From positions 80,951 through 144,950 of the forward strand of contig JANQRE010000023.1 in assembly GCA_028284705.1 (NCBI GenBank): a stretch of 64,000 nucleotides of DNA, read 5' to 3'. This document shows positions 26,299 to 36,604 of this stretch, piece after piece. Every line of letters starts with the position of its first letter. The first letter of the stretch is position 1. Position numbers and translations under genes: made by a program. This stretch comes from Paracoccaceae bacterium (GTDB taxonomy: Bacteria; Pseudomonadota; Alphaproteobacteria; Rhodobacterales; Rhodobacteraceae). The notes under the pieces are model-generated. The model saw only the letters and a program-made list of their open reading frames with translations. It did not search any database and was not told where the DNA came from.

Positions 26299-28094
26299 GC
26301 CCCTGCTCCTGTGAGCGCTTGCGCGAAGTCCTCGGGATCGAAGGGGGCCAGATCGTCGATCTGCTCGCCGACGCCAATCGCATGGATTGGCAAGCCGAAC
26401 TTATCCGCCAGAGCGACCAGTACACCGCCCTTGGCCGTGCCATCGAGCTTGGTCATCACAAGGCCCGACACGTCGGAGATTTGCTGGAAGACGTCCACCT
26501 GATTGAGCGCGTTCTGCCCTGTGGTCGCATCGAGCACCAGAAGCGTGTTATGCGGCGCGGTCTCGTCCTTCTTGCGGATCACGCGCACGATTTTCACCAG
26601 TTCCTCCATCAGATCAGCGCGGTTCTGTAGTCGCCCCGCGGTGTCGATCATCAGAAGGTCGGCACTATCGCGCTGCGCCTGTTCCATTGCATCAAAGGCC
26701 AGCGAAGCCGGGTCGGTTCCCTCAGGTGCCGTCAGGACCGGCACGCCGGCGCGCTCGCCCCAGACTTGCAATTGTTCCACCGCCGCCGCGCGGAACGTGT
26801 CGCCCGCCGCAATGACCACTTTTTTGCCCGCTGCCTGGAATTGCGAGGCGAGCTTGCCGATGGTTGTGGTCTTGCCCGAGCCGTTGACCCCCACGACCAG
26901 CACCACCTGCGGCTTGGTCGGGTAAAGCGGCATCGGTTTGGCCACGGGCTCCATGATCGCCGCGATTTCCTGTGACAGGAGGCTTTTGATCTCATCGGTT
27001 GAGAGCTTCTTCCCAAAGCGCCCTTCCGCCATGTTCGCGGTGACCCGCAGCGCCGTGTCGACGCCCATATCCGAGGCGATCAGCAGCTCTTCGAGCGCTT
27101 CGAGCATGTCGTCATCGAGCTCCCGCCGGATGACGGTTTTGGTCTCTTTGCGCCCGATCAGGCGACCGAAAAAGCCGGGCTTGTTTTCAGTCGCCTCTTC
27201 CGGTTCCGCCGAAAGGGCTGCGGCGGCTTCCGCAACAGCGTCCTCATCAGCGGCGGGCCTCAACGGGTCCTGCGTGTCCTCCTGCGCCTCAGCCTCAGCG
27301 GCAAGGCGGGCTTCCTCGGCGCGGGCGGCCTCTTCCGCAGCTTCCCGCGCTGCGCGCTCTTCCTCGGCCTTGCGGGCAGCTTCTTCTGCCGCTTTCTGAC
27401 GGGTTTCCTCGGCCAAACGCGCATCTTCGGCAGCCTTCGCTTCGGCTTCTTCCGCCAGACGCGCCGCTTCGCGTTCTGCCTCTTCTCGCTTCCGGGCTTC
27501 TTCAGCGGCTTGTCTTTCAGCCTCCTCGGCCAATCGCGCTTCTTCAGCGGCCTTCGCAGCAGCCATTTCCGCTTGTTTGGCGGCCTCGGCGGCCTTTTCC
27601 GCAGCCAGAGCATCTGCCGCGGCCTTGGCTTCAGCCTCCTTGCGGTGGCGTTCTTCTTCGGCCTGTCGCGCAGCCTCTTCCGCAGCACAGGCCTCAGCTG
27701 CAGCGCGTTCTTCGGCTTCCTGTGCCAAACGGGCGGCTTCAGCCTCTTCGGCGGCTTTTGCGGCCGCTTCTGCTGCAAGACGGGCGTCTTCGGCACGCTT
27801 TGCTTCCTCGGCCTGACGTGCCTCCTCTTCTCGTTGGGCCTCTTCAGCAAGTCGAGCCTCTTCGGCCAAGCGCGCTTCTTCTACCAGACGTTGTTCTTCC
27901 GCACGGCGGGCGTCCTCGGCCTCTTGCGCTGCTTTGGCAGCCGCTTCCTCCGCCGCTATCTCCTCTGGAGAGGGGCCAATATCGACCTCGATCTCTTCCG
28001 CCTCGCCGCCATCTTCGACAATGGCATCCAGGCCCTCCTCCAGCTTGGAGGAGCTTTTGAACAAGCGGTTCTTCAGTTTCTTGAAAAAGGACAT
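26295..28094 (-). CDS. ftsY: Signal recognition particle receptor FtsY with very long acidic N-domain
   Basis: 599 residues from ATG 28094 ([18 protein letters not shown], a membrane-binding amphipathic start). Residues about 35-300 are an Ala/Glu/Arg-rich, strongly helical acidic region full of [13 protein letters not shown] units. The NG domain follows: [10 protein letters not shown]-loop [53 protein letters not shown] and [14 protein letters not shown]. It docks SRP-ribosome complexes at the membrane. Escherichia coli FtsY is 497 residues, so the acidic A-domain is longer here. The stop overlaps the CTG of the EamA gene. Confidence 0.96.
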   Translation of the reverse strand: MSFFKKLKNRLFKSSSKLEEGLDAIVEDGGEAEEIEVDIGPSPEEIAAEEAAAKAAQEAEDARRAEEQRLVEEARLAEEARLAEEAQREEEARQAEEAKRAEDARLAAEAAAKAAEEAEAARLAQEAEERAAAEACAAEEAARQAEEERHRKEAEAKAAADALAAEKAAEAAKQAEMAAAKAAEEARLAEEAERQAAEEARKREEAEREAARLAEEAEAKAAEDARLAEETRQKAAEEAARKAEEERAAREAAEEAARAEEARLAAEAEAQEDTQDPLRPAADEDAVAEAAAALSAEPEEATENKPGFFGRLIGRKETKTVIRRELDDDMLEALEELLIASDMGVDTALRVTANMAEGRFGKKLSTDEIKSLLSQEIAAIMEPVAKPMPLYPTKPQVVLVVGVNGSGKTTTIGKLASQFQAAGKKVVIAAGDTFRAAAVEQLQVWGERAGVPVLTAPEGTDPASLAFDAMEQAQRDSADLLMIDTAGRLQNRADLMEELVKIVRVIRKKDETAPHNTLLVLDATTGQNALNQVDVFQQISDVSGLVMTKLDGTAKGGVLVALADKFGLPIHAIGVGEQIDDLAPFDPEDFAQALTGAGA

Positions 28095-28187
28095 GGGGCC
28101 CCGCAACGACGTCGTTGAGGCCACACCTAATACCCTGACGCGCCAGTGAAAAGGGGACGGTTGACTTGACCGCCGCGCTGGTGCGCC

Positions 28188-29075
28188 ATGGGCCCCATGT
28201 GGGTTTTGGTTTTTGTCTTTGCGCTTCTGGCCACGCCTGTGCTGGCCGACAGTCCGGGGCGGCACTGTTCCGAGGGGCGTTGGGGCCATCAGACCTGCAT
28301 TCGCGACGCGCATTTTGCCTTCGACATCTGTCAGGGTCTGCGCGATCAGGCGGCGATGTTCGGGCTTAGCTCTGGGTTCTTCGCACGGTTGATTTGGCAG
28401 GAGAGCCGGTTTGATCCTTTCGCGGTGAGCCCGGCAGAGGCCCGCGGGATTGCGCAGTTCATCGACTCCACCGCGAAACTGCGCGGGTTGAGAGATCAGT
28501 TCAATCCAAGCGAATCTCTCGAGAAATCAGCGCAGTATCTGGCTTTTCTAAAGCAAGAGTTCGGCAATGAGGGGCTGGCGGCGGTTGCCTATAATGCCGG
28601 CGAGCAACGCGCGACGAGCTTCCTGACGCAGGGGCGCGGCTTGCCGAGTGAAACGATGAATTATGTCGAGATCATCACCGGCCTGCCCGCCGAGACCTGG
28701 CGCGACGATCCGCCGGCGACCCATGATTTCCGCCTGTCCAAGACGGACGCCTTCATGCCCGCCTGTCTCGAATTGGCCAAAAACCGACGGGTCTCCCCCC
28801 TGACACCCCCCGCCCCGAAAACCTCTCCCTGGGGCGTTCAGGTCGGGTTTGGCAAATCGAAAGCCGAGGCAAAGGCCTCGGTCGCGCGGCTGACGCGCAG
28901 CTGTTCAGGGCTGGTGGGTCAAGAAAAACTCGACATGATCACGGTCAAACACCGCGCCTCGGGCCGTCCGGGCTATATCTTCGCCCGCATTGGTCGCCCG
29001 AGTCGGTCAAAAGCGATTGGTCTCTGTCGCCAGTTACGGAACAGCGGGTGCACCTGTTTTGTGAAGAAGAACTAA
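28188..29075 (+). CDS. Lytic transglycosylase with C-terminal SPOR-like domain
   Basis: 295 residues, start ATG 28188 (28197 also possible), signal peptide ending TPVLA. The SLT domain is recognisable: [16 protein letters not shown] with the catalytic Glu, [12 protein letters not shown], and [16 protein letters not shown]-terminal part ([20 protein letters not shown], then [19 protein letters not shown]) has the SPOR-like repeat pattern for denuded septal glycan. It is divergent from ftsY and its stop overlaps by four bases with the stop of the convergent dehydrogenase gene. Confidence 0.85.
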   Translation: MGPMWVLVFVFALLATPVLADSPGRHCSEGRWGHQTCIRDAHFAFDICQGLRDQAAMFGLSSGFFARLIWQESRFDPFAVSPAEARGIAQFIDSTAKLRGLRDQFNPSESLEKSAQYLAFLKQEFGNEGLAAVAYNAGEQRATSFLTQGRGLPSETMNYVEIITGLPAETWRDDPPATHDFRLSKTDAFMPACLELAKNRRVSPLTPPAPKTSPWGVQVGFGKSKAEAKASVARLTRSCSGLVGQEKLDMITVKHRASGRPGYIFARIGRPSRSKAIGLCRQLRNSGCTCFVKKN

Positions 29076-30757
29076 ACCTCGTCGGGGAAGTGCTTCATCG
29101 TGAGCCGGATCGGGTTCGGTGCCGCCTGCCCCAAGCCACAGATCGAGGCATCGGCCATCGCGGTGCAAAGCTCCTCCAGCAGGTCCTGATCCCAAGTGTC
29201 GGCCTGCATCAGCTTCACCGCCTTCTCGCAGCCCACACGGCAGGGCGTGCATTGCCCACAGCTTTCGTCCTCGAAGAACCGCAGCATGTTGAGGGCGGCG
29301 GCCTTGGCGGAGTCCTTGTCCGACAGCACCACCACAGCCGCCGATCCAATGAAACTTCCAAGCGGTTGAAGCGTGTCAAAGTCGAGCGGTACATCATTGA
29401 TTGTGCTGGGTAAAAGCCCTGAGGAGGGTCCGCCCGGCTGATAGGCTTTGAATGTGTGGCCTTCGGCCATTCCGCCGCAGGCCTCGATGATGTCTAGGAT
29501 CGTAGAGCCTGCGGGCAACAGGTAAACCCCGGGCTTCGCAACGCGACCCGAAACCGAGTAGCTGCGCAGACCCTTGCGACCGTTTTTCTCGGTGGCGTTC
29601 AGCACCTCGGGCCCTTCGCGGCAGACCCGCGCGACCCAATGCAGCGTTTCGACATTGTGGACAAGCGTGGGGCGTCCGAAGACCCCAACCTGCGCCACAA
29701 AAGGCGGGCGGTGGCGGGGAAGCCCGCGTTTGCCCTCAATGCTCTCGATCATCGCGCTTTCTTCGCCGCAAATATACGCACCTGCGCCTCGGCGGAGATC
29801 GATATAGCCCTCTGCGACGATCCCCGCCTCTTCCAAGGCTTTGATTTCAATCTCTAAAATTCTTAGAATGGCGGGATATTCATCGCGCATATAGATGAAG
29901 CAGGTCTCTGCTTCGACCGCCCAGGCGGCGATCAGCATGCCTTCGAGGAAGAGATGGGGGGTACGTTCGAGGTAGTAGCGGTCCTTGAAGGTGCCGGGCT
30001 CGCCCTCGTCGCCATTCACAGCAAGATAGCGGGGGCCGTCATTGGCGCGCACGAAACCCCATTTGGTGCCGGAGGGAAAGCCCGCGCCGCCAAGGCCGCG
30101 CAACCCGCTTTGAAGGATTTTCTCCTGAACCTGCGTCCACTCTCCGCCTTCTCGCAAGCTCAGAAGTGTCTCGTAACCGCCTGATTTTGCGCAGTCTTCA
30201 TAAGTCTCATAGTCAGGGACATGCGCATGCGTGTCGCCTGCTGCAATCGCCGTATTGACCTTCTCAGGCGTCGCTTCGTCGATATGATTATGCCCCAGTT
30301 CCAGCACCGGTGCGGTGTCGCAGCGGCCCATGCAGGGGGCCCGCAACACGCGTACTTCGGCCGGATCGAGACCGCGTTCCAGAGCTGCTTTCAACTCCTG
30401 CGCGCCAGCGAGCTCACAGGACAGAGAATCGCAGACCCGGATCGTCAAAGCGGGCGGCGGGGTCTCGCCCTCTTTCACCACATCGAAATGCGCATAAAAG
30501 GTCGCAACTTCATAGACCTCCGCTTGTGCAAGGCGCATCTCCTCGGCCAATGCACGCAGATGCGCTGCTGAGAGATGTCCGTACTTGTCCTGAATGAGAT
30601 GCAGGTATTCGATCAGGAGATCGCGGCGCCGGGGACCGTCGCCCAAAAGCGCGCGGACCTCTTCCCAGGCCTGATCGTCCAACTGGCGCCCTTTCGGCGT
30701 TTTGCGCCCCTTGCCCTTGCCCGATTTCCAAACGCCTTTGCGCTCGTCCAACGCCAT
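29072..30757 (-). CDS. Fused NuoE/NuoF-like NAD-dependent dehydrogenase subunit (formate dehydrogenase type)
   Basis: 561 residues. Residues about 25-185 are NuoE-like: HLSAAHLRALAEEM, EVYEVATFYAHFD and the thioredoxin-fold [2Fe-2S] Cys set in RVCDSLSCELAG and RAPCMGRCD. Residues about 210-561 are NuoF-like: FMN site SGLRGLGGAGFPSGTKWGF, NADH loop GAGAYICGEESAM, GKRGLPRHRPPF and [4Fe-4S] motif SCGQCTPCRVGC. This is the layout of the NADH-reducing flavoprotein of soluble formate dehydrogenases or hydrogenases. No catalytic partner subunit is adjacent: a convergent transglycosylase lies downstream and a divergent AlkB gene upstream. Confidence 0.85.
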   Translation of the reverse strand: MALDERKGVWKSGKGKGRKTPKGRQLDDQAWEEVRALLGDGPRRRDLLIEYLHLIQDKYGHLSAAHLRALAEEMRLAQAEVYEVATFYAHFDVVKEGETPPPALTIRVCDSLSCELAGAQELKAALERGLDPAEVRVLRAPCMGRCDTAPVLELGHNHIDEATPEKVNTAIAAGDTHAHVPDYETYEDCAKSGGYETLLSLREGGEWTQVQEKILQSGLRGLGGAGFPSGTKWGFVRANDGPRYLAVNGDEGEPGTFKDRYYLERTPHLFLEGMLIAAWAVEAETCFIYMRDEYPAILRILEIEIKALEEAGIVAEGYIDLRRGAGAYICGEESAMIESIEGKRGLPRHRPPFVAQVGVFGRPTLVHNVETLHWVARVCREGPEVLNATEKNGRKGLRSYSVSGRVAKPGVYLLPAGSTILDIIEACGGMAEGHTFKAYQPGGPSSGLLPSTINDVPLDFDTLQPLGSFIGSAAVVVLSDKDSAKAAALNMLRFFEDESCGQCTPCRVGCEKAVKLMQADTWDQDLLEELCTAMADASICGLGQAAPNPIRLTMKHFPDEV

Positions 30758-30943
30758 GGCTTATCTCTCCCCTGATCTGTCGCGCGACCATAACGACGCC
30801 AAGCCCCCTCCGGCAAAGGCAAAAACGACACAAAACCCTTCGCAAGCGCAGCCTGCGCGACGATTTTTCAATGACTTTCCATGATTTGGGCACATTCGTA
30901 TGATTTCGGAAACAGCTGAGTAGAGTCTCTAAAGGGGCCAGAG

Positions 30944-31990
30944 ATGCCGCGATCCTTCATCGCCTTCGCCATCGCCACGCTTTTACCGTTCCCGTTCCTG
31001 CTGGCCGGAGCGCTTTTTGGCGGTTGGGCGCCGTGGTTCGCATTGCTCTACATCACGCTCTTCATCGCAGGCGTGGACACGTTCTTTGCACCCCGTGGAG
31101 AGGACGGCGAAGCGGGCGATGATGAAGAGGCTGACATGCTGTCCCTGATCCTGGCGGGCGTGCGTGGGGTGCTTCTGATCCTAATGATCTGGTCGCTTTC
31201 CGGTCATGGTGTCGGGCTGCTTAGTTTCGAAGGCTTCGCGCTTTTTGCCGCGACCGGGCTGTTTCTTGGCCAGGTCAGCAATTCCAACGCCCATGAGCTT
31301 ATTCACCGCGGGCAGCGGCATCTGCATCTGATCGGTGTCGCGATTTACACCTCCCTGCTGTTCGGCCACCACGCGAGCGCACATCGCTACGTGCATCACA
31401 CCCATGTGGGCACGCCGAAGGACCCCAATACTTCGCGGCTGAACGAGAATTTCTGGCGCTTTCTGAAGCGCGCCTGGATCGGATCGTTCCGGGCCGGGTT
31501 GGCCGTGGAACAGGTGCGGCTGAAACGGCAGGATCTGCAGCCGTGGGACGTGAAAAACCCCTATTGGATCTATCTCGGCGGCGGCGCGCTATGCGTGCTG
31601 ATTGCGCTGCTGATCGGCGGGATTTCAGGCGTGATCGTCTATCTGGCGCTCTGTGCCTTTGCCCAGACGCAACTGATGGTGAGCGATTATGTGCAGCATT
31701 ACGGGCTGCAACGTCGCGAGCTGGAGGACGGGTCTTACGAGCCTGTCGGCATCCAGCATTCCTGGAATTCGCCGCACTGGCTCTCCTCCCTCTGGATGCT
31801 GAACGCGCCGCGCCATTCAGACCACCATGCGCATCCGGCAAAGCCTTATCCCTCGCTGGAGAACCCGGCAAAAGGAGAAGCACCGATGTTGCCCTATGCC
31901 CTGCCGATCATGGCCTGCATCGCGCTCTGGCCCAAACTTTGGAAGCGCGTCATGAACCCGCAGGTCGAGGCGTCACGCAAGTTTTTTTGA
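30944..31990 (+). CDS. AlkB-like membrane di-iron alkane 1-monooxygenase
   Basis: 348 residues with several membrane segments and the histidine boxes of integral-membrane di-iron hydroxylases: HELIH, then HHASAHRYVHHTHVGTPKDP, then NAPRHSDHHAHP. A third-position NSPHWLSSLWMLN stretch is also typical. Alkane hydroxylases of this family oxidise terminal carbons with electrons from rubredoxin or ferredoxin; no rubredoxin gene adjoins it, though a [2Fe-2S] ferredoxin is encoded 4 kb away. The true substrate in this lineage could be a lipid rather than an alkane. Confidence 0.85.
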   Translation: MPRSFIAFAIATLLPFPFLLAGALFGGWAPWFALLYITLFIAGVDTFFAPRGEDGEAGDDEEADMLSLILAGVRGVLLILMIWSLSGHGVGLLSFEGFALFAATGLFLGQVSNSNAHELIHRGQRHLHLIGVAIYTSLLFGHHASAHRYVHHTHVGTPKDPNTSRLNENFWRFLKRAWIGSFRAGLAVEQVRLKRQDLQPWDVKNPYWIYLGGGALCVLIALLIGGISGVIVYLALCAFAQTQLMVSDYVQHYGLQRRELEDGSYEPVGIQHSWNSPHWLSSLWMLNAPRHSDHHAHPAKPYPSLENPAKGEAPMLPYALPIMACIALWPKLWKRVMNPQVEASRKFF

Positions 31991-32038
31991 TTGGCAATTC
32001 TCCGCCGATTTTGGCAATTTCAGCGCATGGGAAGGACG

Positions 32039-32434
32039 ATGTTTTGTATCGCGCTGTGCCTCGCAGCGCCTCTCTCGGCTGAGGAAATCATGGCCCCGGA
32101 TGCCTTTGAGGCATTTACCTCCGGCAAGACGCTGTATTTCTCGAAAAAGGGCGAGCCTTATGGGGCAGAGCAGTATTTCGAGGATCGCCGCGTGATCTGG
32201 ACGTTTTTCAACGGCCAGTGTGAACGTGGCGCCTGGTTTGCCGAGGACGACCAGATTTGTTTTGTCTACGAAACCCAGGATCGCGCCCAATGCTGGCATT
32301 TTCTGGAGACCGACAGCGGGAAACGCGCCCGCGTGATCGGTGCGGACCCGGAGGATGATCTGACGGTTGAGGGGCAGAACACGCGGGATCTGACCTGTCC
32401 GGGACCGGGTGTCGGGGTCAGCTACACGAGATGA
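32039..32434 (+). CDS. Small secreted protein of unknown function
   Basis: 131 residues from ATG 32039, with GGGAAGG immediately upstream; ATG 32027 would break into the ribosome site. A short signal peptide (FCIALCLAAPLSA) precedes a compact domain with four Cys in the pattern GQCERGAWF, DQICFVYE, AQCWHF and LTCPGPG, suggesting two periplasmic disulfides, and the motif GKTLYFSKKGEPYGAEQYF. Family not recognised. It ends 57 bases before the convergent xseA stop; the intervening DNA is rich in GC hairpins (GGGGCTCGGCCCC). Confidence 0.65.
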   Translation: MFCIALCLAAPLSAEEIMAPDAFEAFTSGKTLYFSKKGEPYGAEQYFEDRRVIWTFFNGQCERGAWFAEDDQICFVYETQDRAQCWHFLETDSGKRARVIGADPEDDLTVEGQNTRDLTCPGPGVGVSYTR

Positions 32435-32491
32435 GGTGTTGCGCCGCGCTTGAGGCGCGTCGCCCGGGGCTCGGCCCCTGCGGGGCCTCGC

Positions 32492-34045
32492 CTAAAAGAG
32501 CGAACCCTGATCAGGCTTTTCAGGAGATTTCGGGGACCGCTTCGCGGCTTTTTTGCTGGCTGACGCCAGTTTGTGGCGCCCATCCTTGAACTGAACCTCG
32601 AGTTTGGCCGCGGATTTGGCGGCTTTCGCCGTGGTCACGACACCATCACCGTCCCAGACCACGGCGTAACCCCGTTCCAATGTCGCTTGGTAGCCGAGCG
32701 TGTCATGCAATCGTGCAGAGCGGTTCAACCGCTCCGCTTTGCGGGTGAGATCGACAAGGGCGGCGCGAGAAAGCCGCGCCAGCCTGTCGGAGAGCTGGTC
32801 GGCCGCTCGGGCCCGGTCCCGCGACAGGCGGTCCGGGGAGAGACGTGTCGAAAGCGTGCGCAAGCGCTCCGCTTCGCGGTCCGTTCGGCGCGCGAGACCG
32901 CGGGCGAGGCGACCGTTGAGTTCCGTAATCCGAACGTTTTGCTGACCGAGACGGGTCGTCAGAATACTCGGTCGCAAGGGTGCTGCACGCCGTTCCAACT
33001 CCACGCGTTTGCTTTGGGAGACCGCCCGCAATCCTGAAAGCAGCCGCGCGGAGACTGCATCGAGCCGTTGCTCGGCTGCGCGGTGCAACTCCTCGGGCTT
33101 CGGCAAGGCGCGGGCCAGATCGCGCAGGCGCTGCGCGCGGCGGTCCAACTGACCGCCGAGCGCTTGGGTCATCCGCGCGCCATAATTCTCCACCGCCGCC
33201 AAGAGATCGAGCCGCACCGGCACTGCCATCTCGGCGGCCGCCGTCGGGGTCGGGGCGCGTTTGTCGGAGACGAAATCGATCAGCGTCGTATCGGTCTCGT
33301 GCCCCACTGCCGAGATCAACGGAATGTCGGAGGATGCCGCGGCCCGCGCAACGATCTCTTCATTGAATCCCCAAAGGTCCTCGATCGAGCCACCGCCGCG
33401 GGCGACGATCAAGAGATCAGGTCGCGGCAGAGCCCCACCGGGGGTCAGCATATTGAACCCTTGGATCGCCGCGGCCACTTGCGGCGCACATTTCTCCCCC
33501 TGCACCGCGGCCGGCCAGATCAGGACCTTGCGCGGAAAACGGTCGCGCAACCGGTGCAGGATATCACGGATCACCGCCCCTTGCGGAGAGGTCACGACCC
33601 CGATGATCTCGGGCAGATAGGGGATCGGCTGTTTCCGCGCCTCGTCAAAAAGGCCCTCGGCGGCCAAAGCCTTCTTGCGCTTCTCCAGAAGCGCCATCAA
33701 AGCACCTTCCCCGGCGACCTCGATGCTGTCGACATTGATGTTGTAGCGCGACTGCCCACCAAAGGCCGAAACCTTGCCGGTGACGATGACCTCGAGCCCC
33801 TCTTCCGGCAATACGCCCAGACCCGCCACCTGCCCCTTCCAGGTGTTGCAAGAAATCACATTCCGCTCGTCTTTCAGGTCGTAATACATGTGGCCCGAAG
33901 CCGCGCGCATCACCCGGCCGATCTCGCCACGCACCCGCACGCGTCCAAACGCGCTTTCCAGCGTTTTCTTCACCGCGCCGGAGATTTCCGAGACCGTAAA
34001 TTCGGGCGCGTTATCACGCGGATTATCGTCGTCGAGCAAGTCCAT
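32492..34045 (-). CDS. xseA: Exodeoxyribonuclease VII large subunit
   Basis: 517 residues. N-terminal OB-fold (FTVSEISGAVKKTLESAFG, VRVRGEIGRV, GHMYYDLKDE) followed by the catalytic core (PIPYLPEIIGVVTSPQGAVI, RDILHRLRDRFP, LLIVARGGGSIEDLWGFNEE, SAVGHETDTTLIDFV) and a long helical arm rich in RRAQRLR-type segments. It degrades single-stranded DNA with XseB, whose gene is not in the window. A Lys/Ser-rich tail ends DQGSLF. Divergent from purD with 64 bases between starts. Confidence 0.95.
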   Translation of the reverse strand: MDLLDDDNPRDNAPEFTVSEISGAVKKTLESAFGRVRVRGEIGRVMRAASGHMYYDLKDERNVISCNTWKGQVAGLGVLPEEGLEVIVTGKVSAFGGQSRYNINVDSIEVAGEGALMALLEKRKKALAAEGLFDEARKQPIPYLPEIIGVVTSPQGAVIRDILHRLRDRFPRKVLIWPAAVQGEKCAPQVAAAIQGFNMLTPGGALPRPDLLIVARGGGSIEDLWGFNEEIVARAAASSDIPLISAVGHETDTTLIDFVSDKRAPTPTAAAEMAVPVRLDLLAAVENYGARMTQALGGQLDRRAQRLRDLARALPKPEELHRAAEQRLDAVSARLLSGLRAVSQSKRVELERRAAPLRPSILTTRLGQQNVRITELNGRLARGLARRTDREAERLRTLSTRLSPDRLSRDRARAADQLSDRLARLSRAALVDLTRKAERLNRSARLHDTLGYQATLERGYAVVWDGDGVVTTAKAAKSAAKLEVQFKDGRHKLASASKKAAKRSPKSPEKPDQGSLF

Positions 34046-34109
34046 GGTCGCCCTTGTTCCCTGTTCGCGCGCAGCTTAGAACGGCCACGACACGAGGGGA
34101 AGCAAGCAC

Positions 34110-35372
34110 ATGAACATTCTCATTCTGGGCTCCGGCGGGCGCGAGCATTCTCTGGCCTGGGCGGTAAAGCAGAACCCCAAATGTGACCGGCTGATCATCG
34201 CTCCGGGCAATGCCGGGATTGCCGAGATTGCGGAATGTGCGAGCCTTGATATCGAACGCGGATCGGCGGTTGTCGATTTTGCCTCCGCCCAATCCATCGA
34301 TTTCGTGATTGTCGGCCCCGAGGCGCCTCTGGCAGCAGGTGTTGCCGATGCGGTGCGCGCAGCAGGTATCCTCTGTTTTGGACCGTCGAAGGAGGCCGCA
34401 CGGCTGGAGGCCTCGAAGTCTTTCACCAAGGAGATTTGCGACGCCGCCGGCGCCCCCACCGCCGCCTATGCCCGCTTCACCGAAGCCGCGCCTGCGAAGG
34501 CCTATATCCGCGCCCAGGGCGCCCCGATCGTGATCAAGGCTGATGGTCTGGCCGCGGGCAAAGGCGTGATCGTCGCGATGGAGGAAGCCACCGCGCTTGA
34601 GGCCGTTGATGACATGCTTGGCGGCGCCTTCGGAGAGGCTGGCGCAGAGGTTGTCATCGAAGAGTTCATGGAAGGTGAAGAGGCCTCTTATTTCCTGCTC
34701 ACCGATGGCAAAACCGTGCTGCCCGTGGGCACCGCTCAGGACCACAAGCGCGCCTATGACGGCGATGCGGGCCCGAATACCGGCGGCATGGGCGCCTATT
34801 CCCCCGCACCTGTTCTGTCCGATGAGGTCGCGCAAAGAGCCCTCACCGAGATCGTGCAGCCCTGCGTCGATGAAATGGCCCGCCGCGGCACACCTTATCA
34901 GGGCGTGCTCTATGCCGGGCTGATGATCCAGGACGGTGCGCCACGACTGGTGGAATATAATGTGCGCTTCGGCGATCCCGAATGTCAGGTGCTGATGATG
35001 CGGCTCGGTGCTCAGGCACTCGATCTGATGCAAGCCTGTGCCGAGGGACGCCTGCACGAGATGCCGGTGCATTGGGCGGAGGATCACGCGATCACCGTCG
35101 TGATGGCGGCGAAAGGCTATCCCGGCGCCTATGAGAAAGGCTCGACAATCCGCGGCCTCGACGCGCTGCCCGAAGACAGCAAGAACATGGTGTTCCACGC
35201 GGGCACGACAGAAGTCGATGGTCAGATCACCGCCACCGGAGGGCGCGTGCTCAACATCACCGCGCGCGGCGACACGCTCTCAGAGGCCCGCGACCGCGCT
35301 TACGCCATGATCGATCAGATCGACTGGCCGGAGGGCTTCAATCGCTCAGATATCGGCTGGCGCGCGCTTTAG
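34110..35372 (+). CDS. purD: Phosphoribosylamine-glycine ligase
   Basis: 420 residues, usual length. ATP-grasp enzyme of purine synthesis making GAR from phosphoribosylamine, glycine and ATP. Motifs: N-terminal LILGSGGREHSLAWA, IVGPEAPLAAGVAD, VIKADGLAAGKGVIV, IEEFMEGEEASYFLLTDG, AQDHKRAYDGDAGPNTGGMG and VEYNVRFGDPECQ. A GC-hairpin element lies just past the stop, shared with the convergent gene. Confidence 0.97.
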   Translation: MNILILGSGGREHSLAWAVKQNPKCDRLIIAPGNAGIAEIAECASLDIERGSAVVDFASAQSIDFVIVGPEAPLAAGVADAVRAAGILCFGPSKEAARLEASKSFTKEICDAAGAPTAAYARFTEAAPAKAYIRAQGAPIVIKADGLAAGKGVIVAMEEATALEAVDDMLGGAFGEAGAEVVIEEFMEGEEASYFLLTDGKTVLPVGTAQDHKRAYDGDAGPNTGGMGAYSPAPVLSDEVAQRALTEIVQPCVDEMARRGTPYQGVLYAGLMIQDGAPRLVEYNVRFGDPECQVLMMRLGAQALDLMQACAEGRLHEMPVHWAEDHAITVVMAAKGYPGAYEKGSTIRGLDALPEDSKNMVFHAGTTEVDGQITATGGRVLNITARGDTLSEARDRAYAMIDQIDWPEGFNRSDIGWRAL

Positions 35373-35374
35373 GC

Positions 35375-35407
35375 CTTCATTCTGGCAAAAATACTCCCGC
35401 CGGAGGC
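35375..35407 (-). repeat. GC-hairpin intergenic element, copy 3 (short form)
   Basis: Read on the minus strand: GCCTCCGGCGGGAGTATTTT then TGCCAGAATGAAG. The short stem GCCTCC/GGCGGG-like arm and the GGGAGTATTTTTG core recall the elements at 13095-13149 and 60442-60487. It fills the 40 bases between the convergent stops of purD and the FG-GAP-like gene and may serve as a shared terminator. Confidence 0.45.
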
Positions 35408-35412
35408 GTCCG

Positions 35413-36164
35413 TCACTTGCAGTCCAGCGCTTGCGTCACCGATGCAAGCCCCTGAAATGCCCCAAGACTGCGCGTCTCCAGCCTGCCATCTTTCAAGACC
35501 GTCGCCATAATTTCCGCCCAATTGGCGGAGGCGGTGATCATCTCCGGCCCCTGTCCGCAATCGCGCAAGCCTCCGGTGATGAAATCCTCACCGATCCGGT
35601 GATTTGTAAGTCCCGGCAAATCCGCGACGGGCTGCAACGCGCCCTCTTTGAACCGCCACACCCGTAAGGTCTTCGCCAGATGTGGACGGTCGATATAGGC
35701 AAGCTCTACGAACCCGTCCCCATCCAAATCCGCCACCCCGATGGGCGCCAGCCAACGGTTGCGCGTACCGATATGCGGGGTCGCGGCGATCTTCCCGGTC
35801 TGGTCATAGATCGCAAGCTGAGCGCCGGTGCTGGCTTCGCTCTCAATGACCACCACTTCCATGTCACCGTCGAGATCAACATCGGCGAGACGCGGTTCGA
35901 GGTCTTCAAACACGCGCTCGAGGGGCAGTTCGATGCGATACCGAACCTTATGCGACCAGTCTTCGGTGGTGATCACCAGTGTGCCCCATTCCACCGCGTC
36001 GCCTAGCACCCCATGGGCGTAACGGGTGGTCGGGTCATCATAGGTCGCACCGATGATCTTCTCGGCCGCGGCAGCCCCGCTCGCAAAACAAAGCGACGCC
36101 AGCAGGGCGCGACGAGCCAGACAGCTCCAGAAGCGCAACGACAAACGCCGCGCCATCGACATCA

Positions 36165-36165
<1 letters not shown>
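35413..36165 (-). CDS. Secreted FG-GAP/VCBS-like protein
   Basis: 250 residues. A hydrophobic signal peptide ends near CFASGAAAAE. Two Ca-binding-type FG-GAP loops are visible: PRLADVDLDGDMEVVVIE and GVADLDGDGFVELAYID, as in integrin-type beta propellers. The rest (WAPIGVADL, VWRFKEGALQPVADLPGL, GLRDCGQGPEMITA) is consistent with blades of an incomplete propeller. Role unknown. The start overlaps the ferredoxin stop by one base (TGATG), so both are read together. Confidence 0.7.
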
Positions 36166-36602
<437 letters not shown>

Positions 36603-36604
36603 TC

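Noticed and set aside
26938..28118. Plus-strand frames opposite the ftsY acidic domain
   Set aside because: Ser/Ala/Phe/Leu low-complexity translations of the antisense of the A-domain; no independent evidence for coding.
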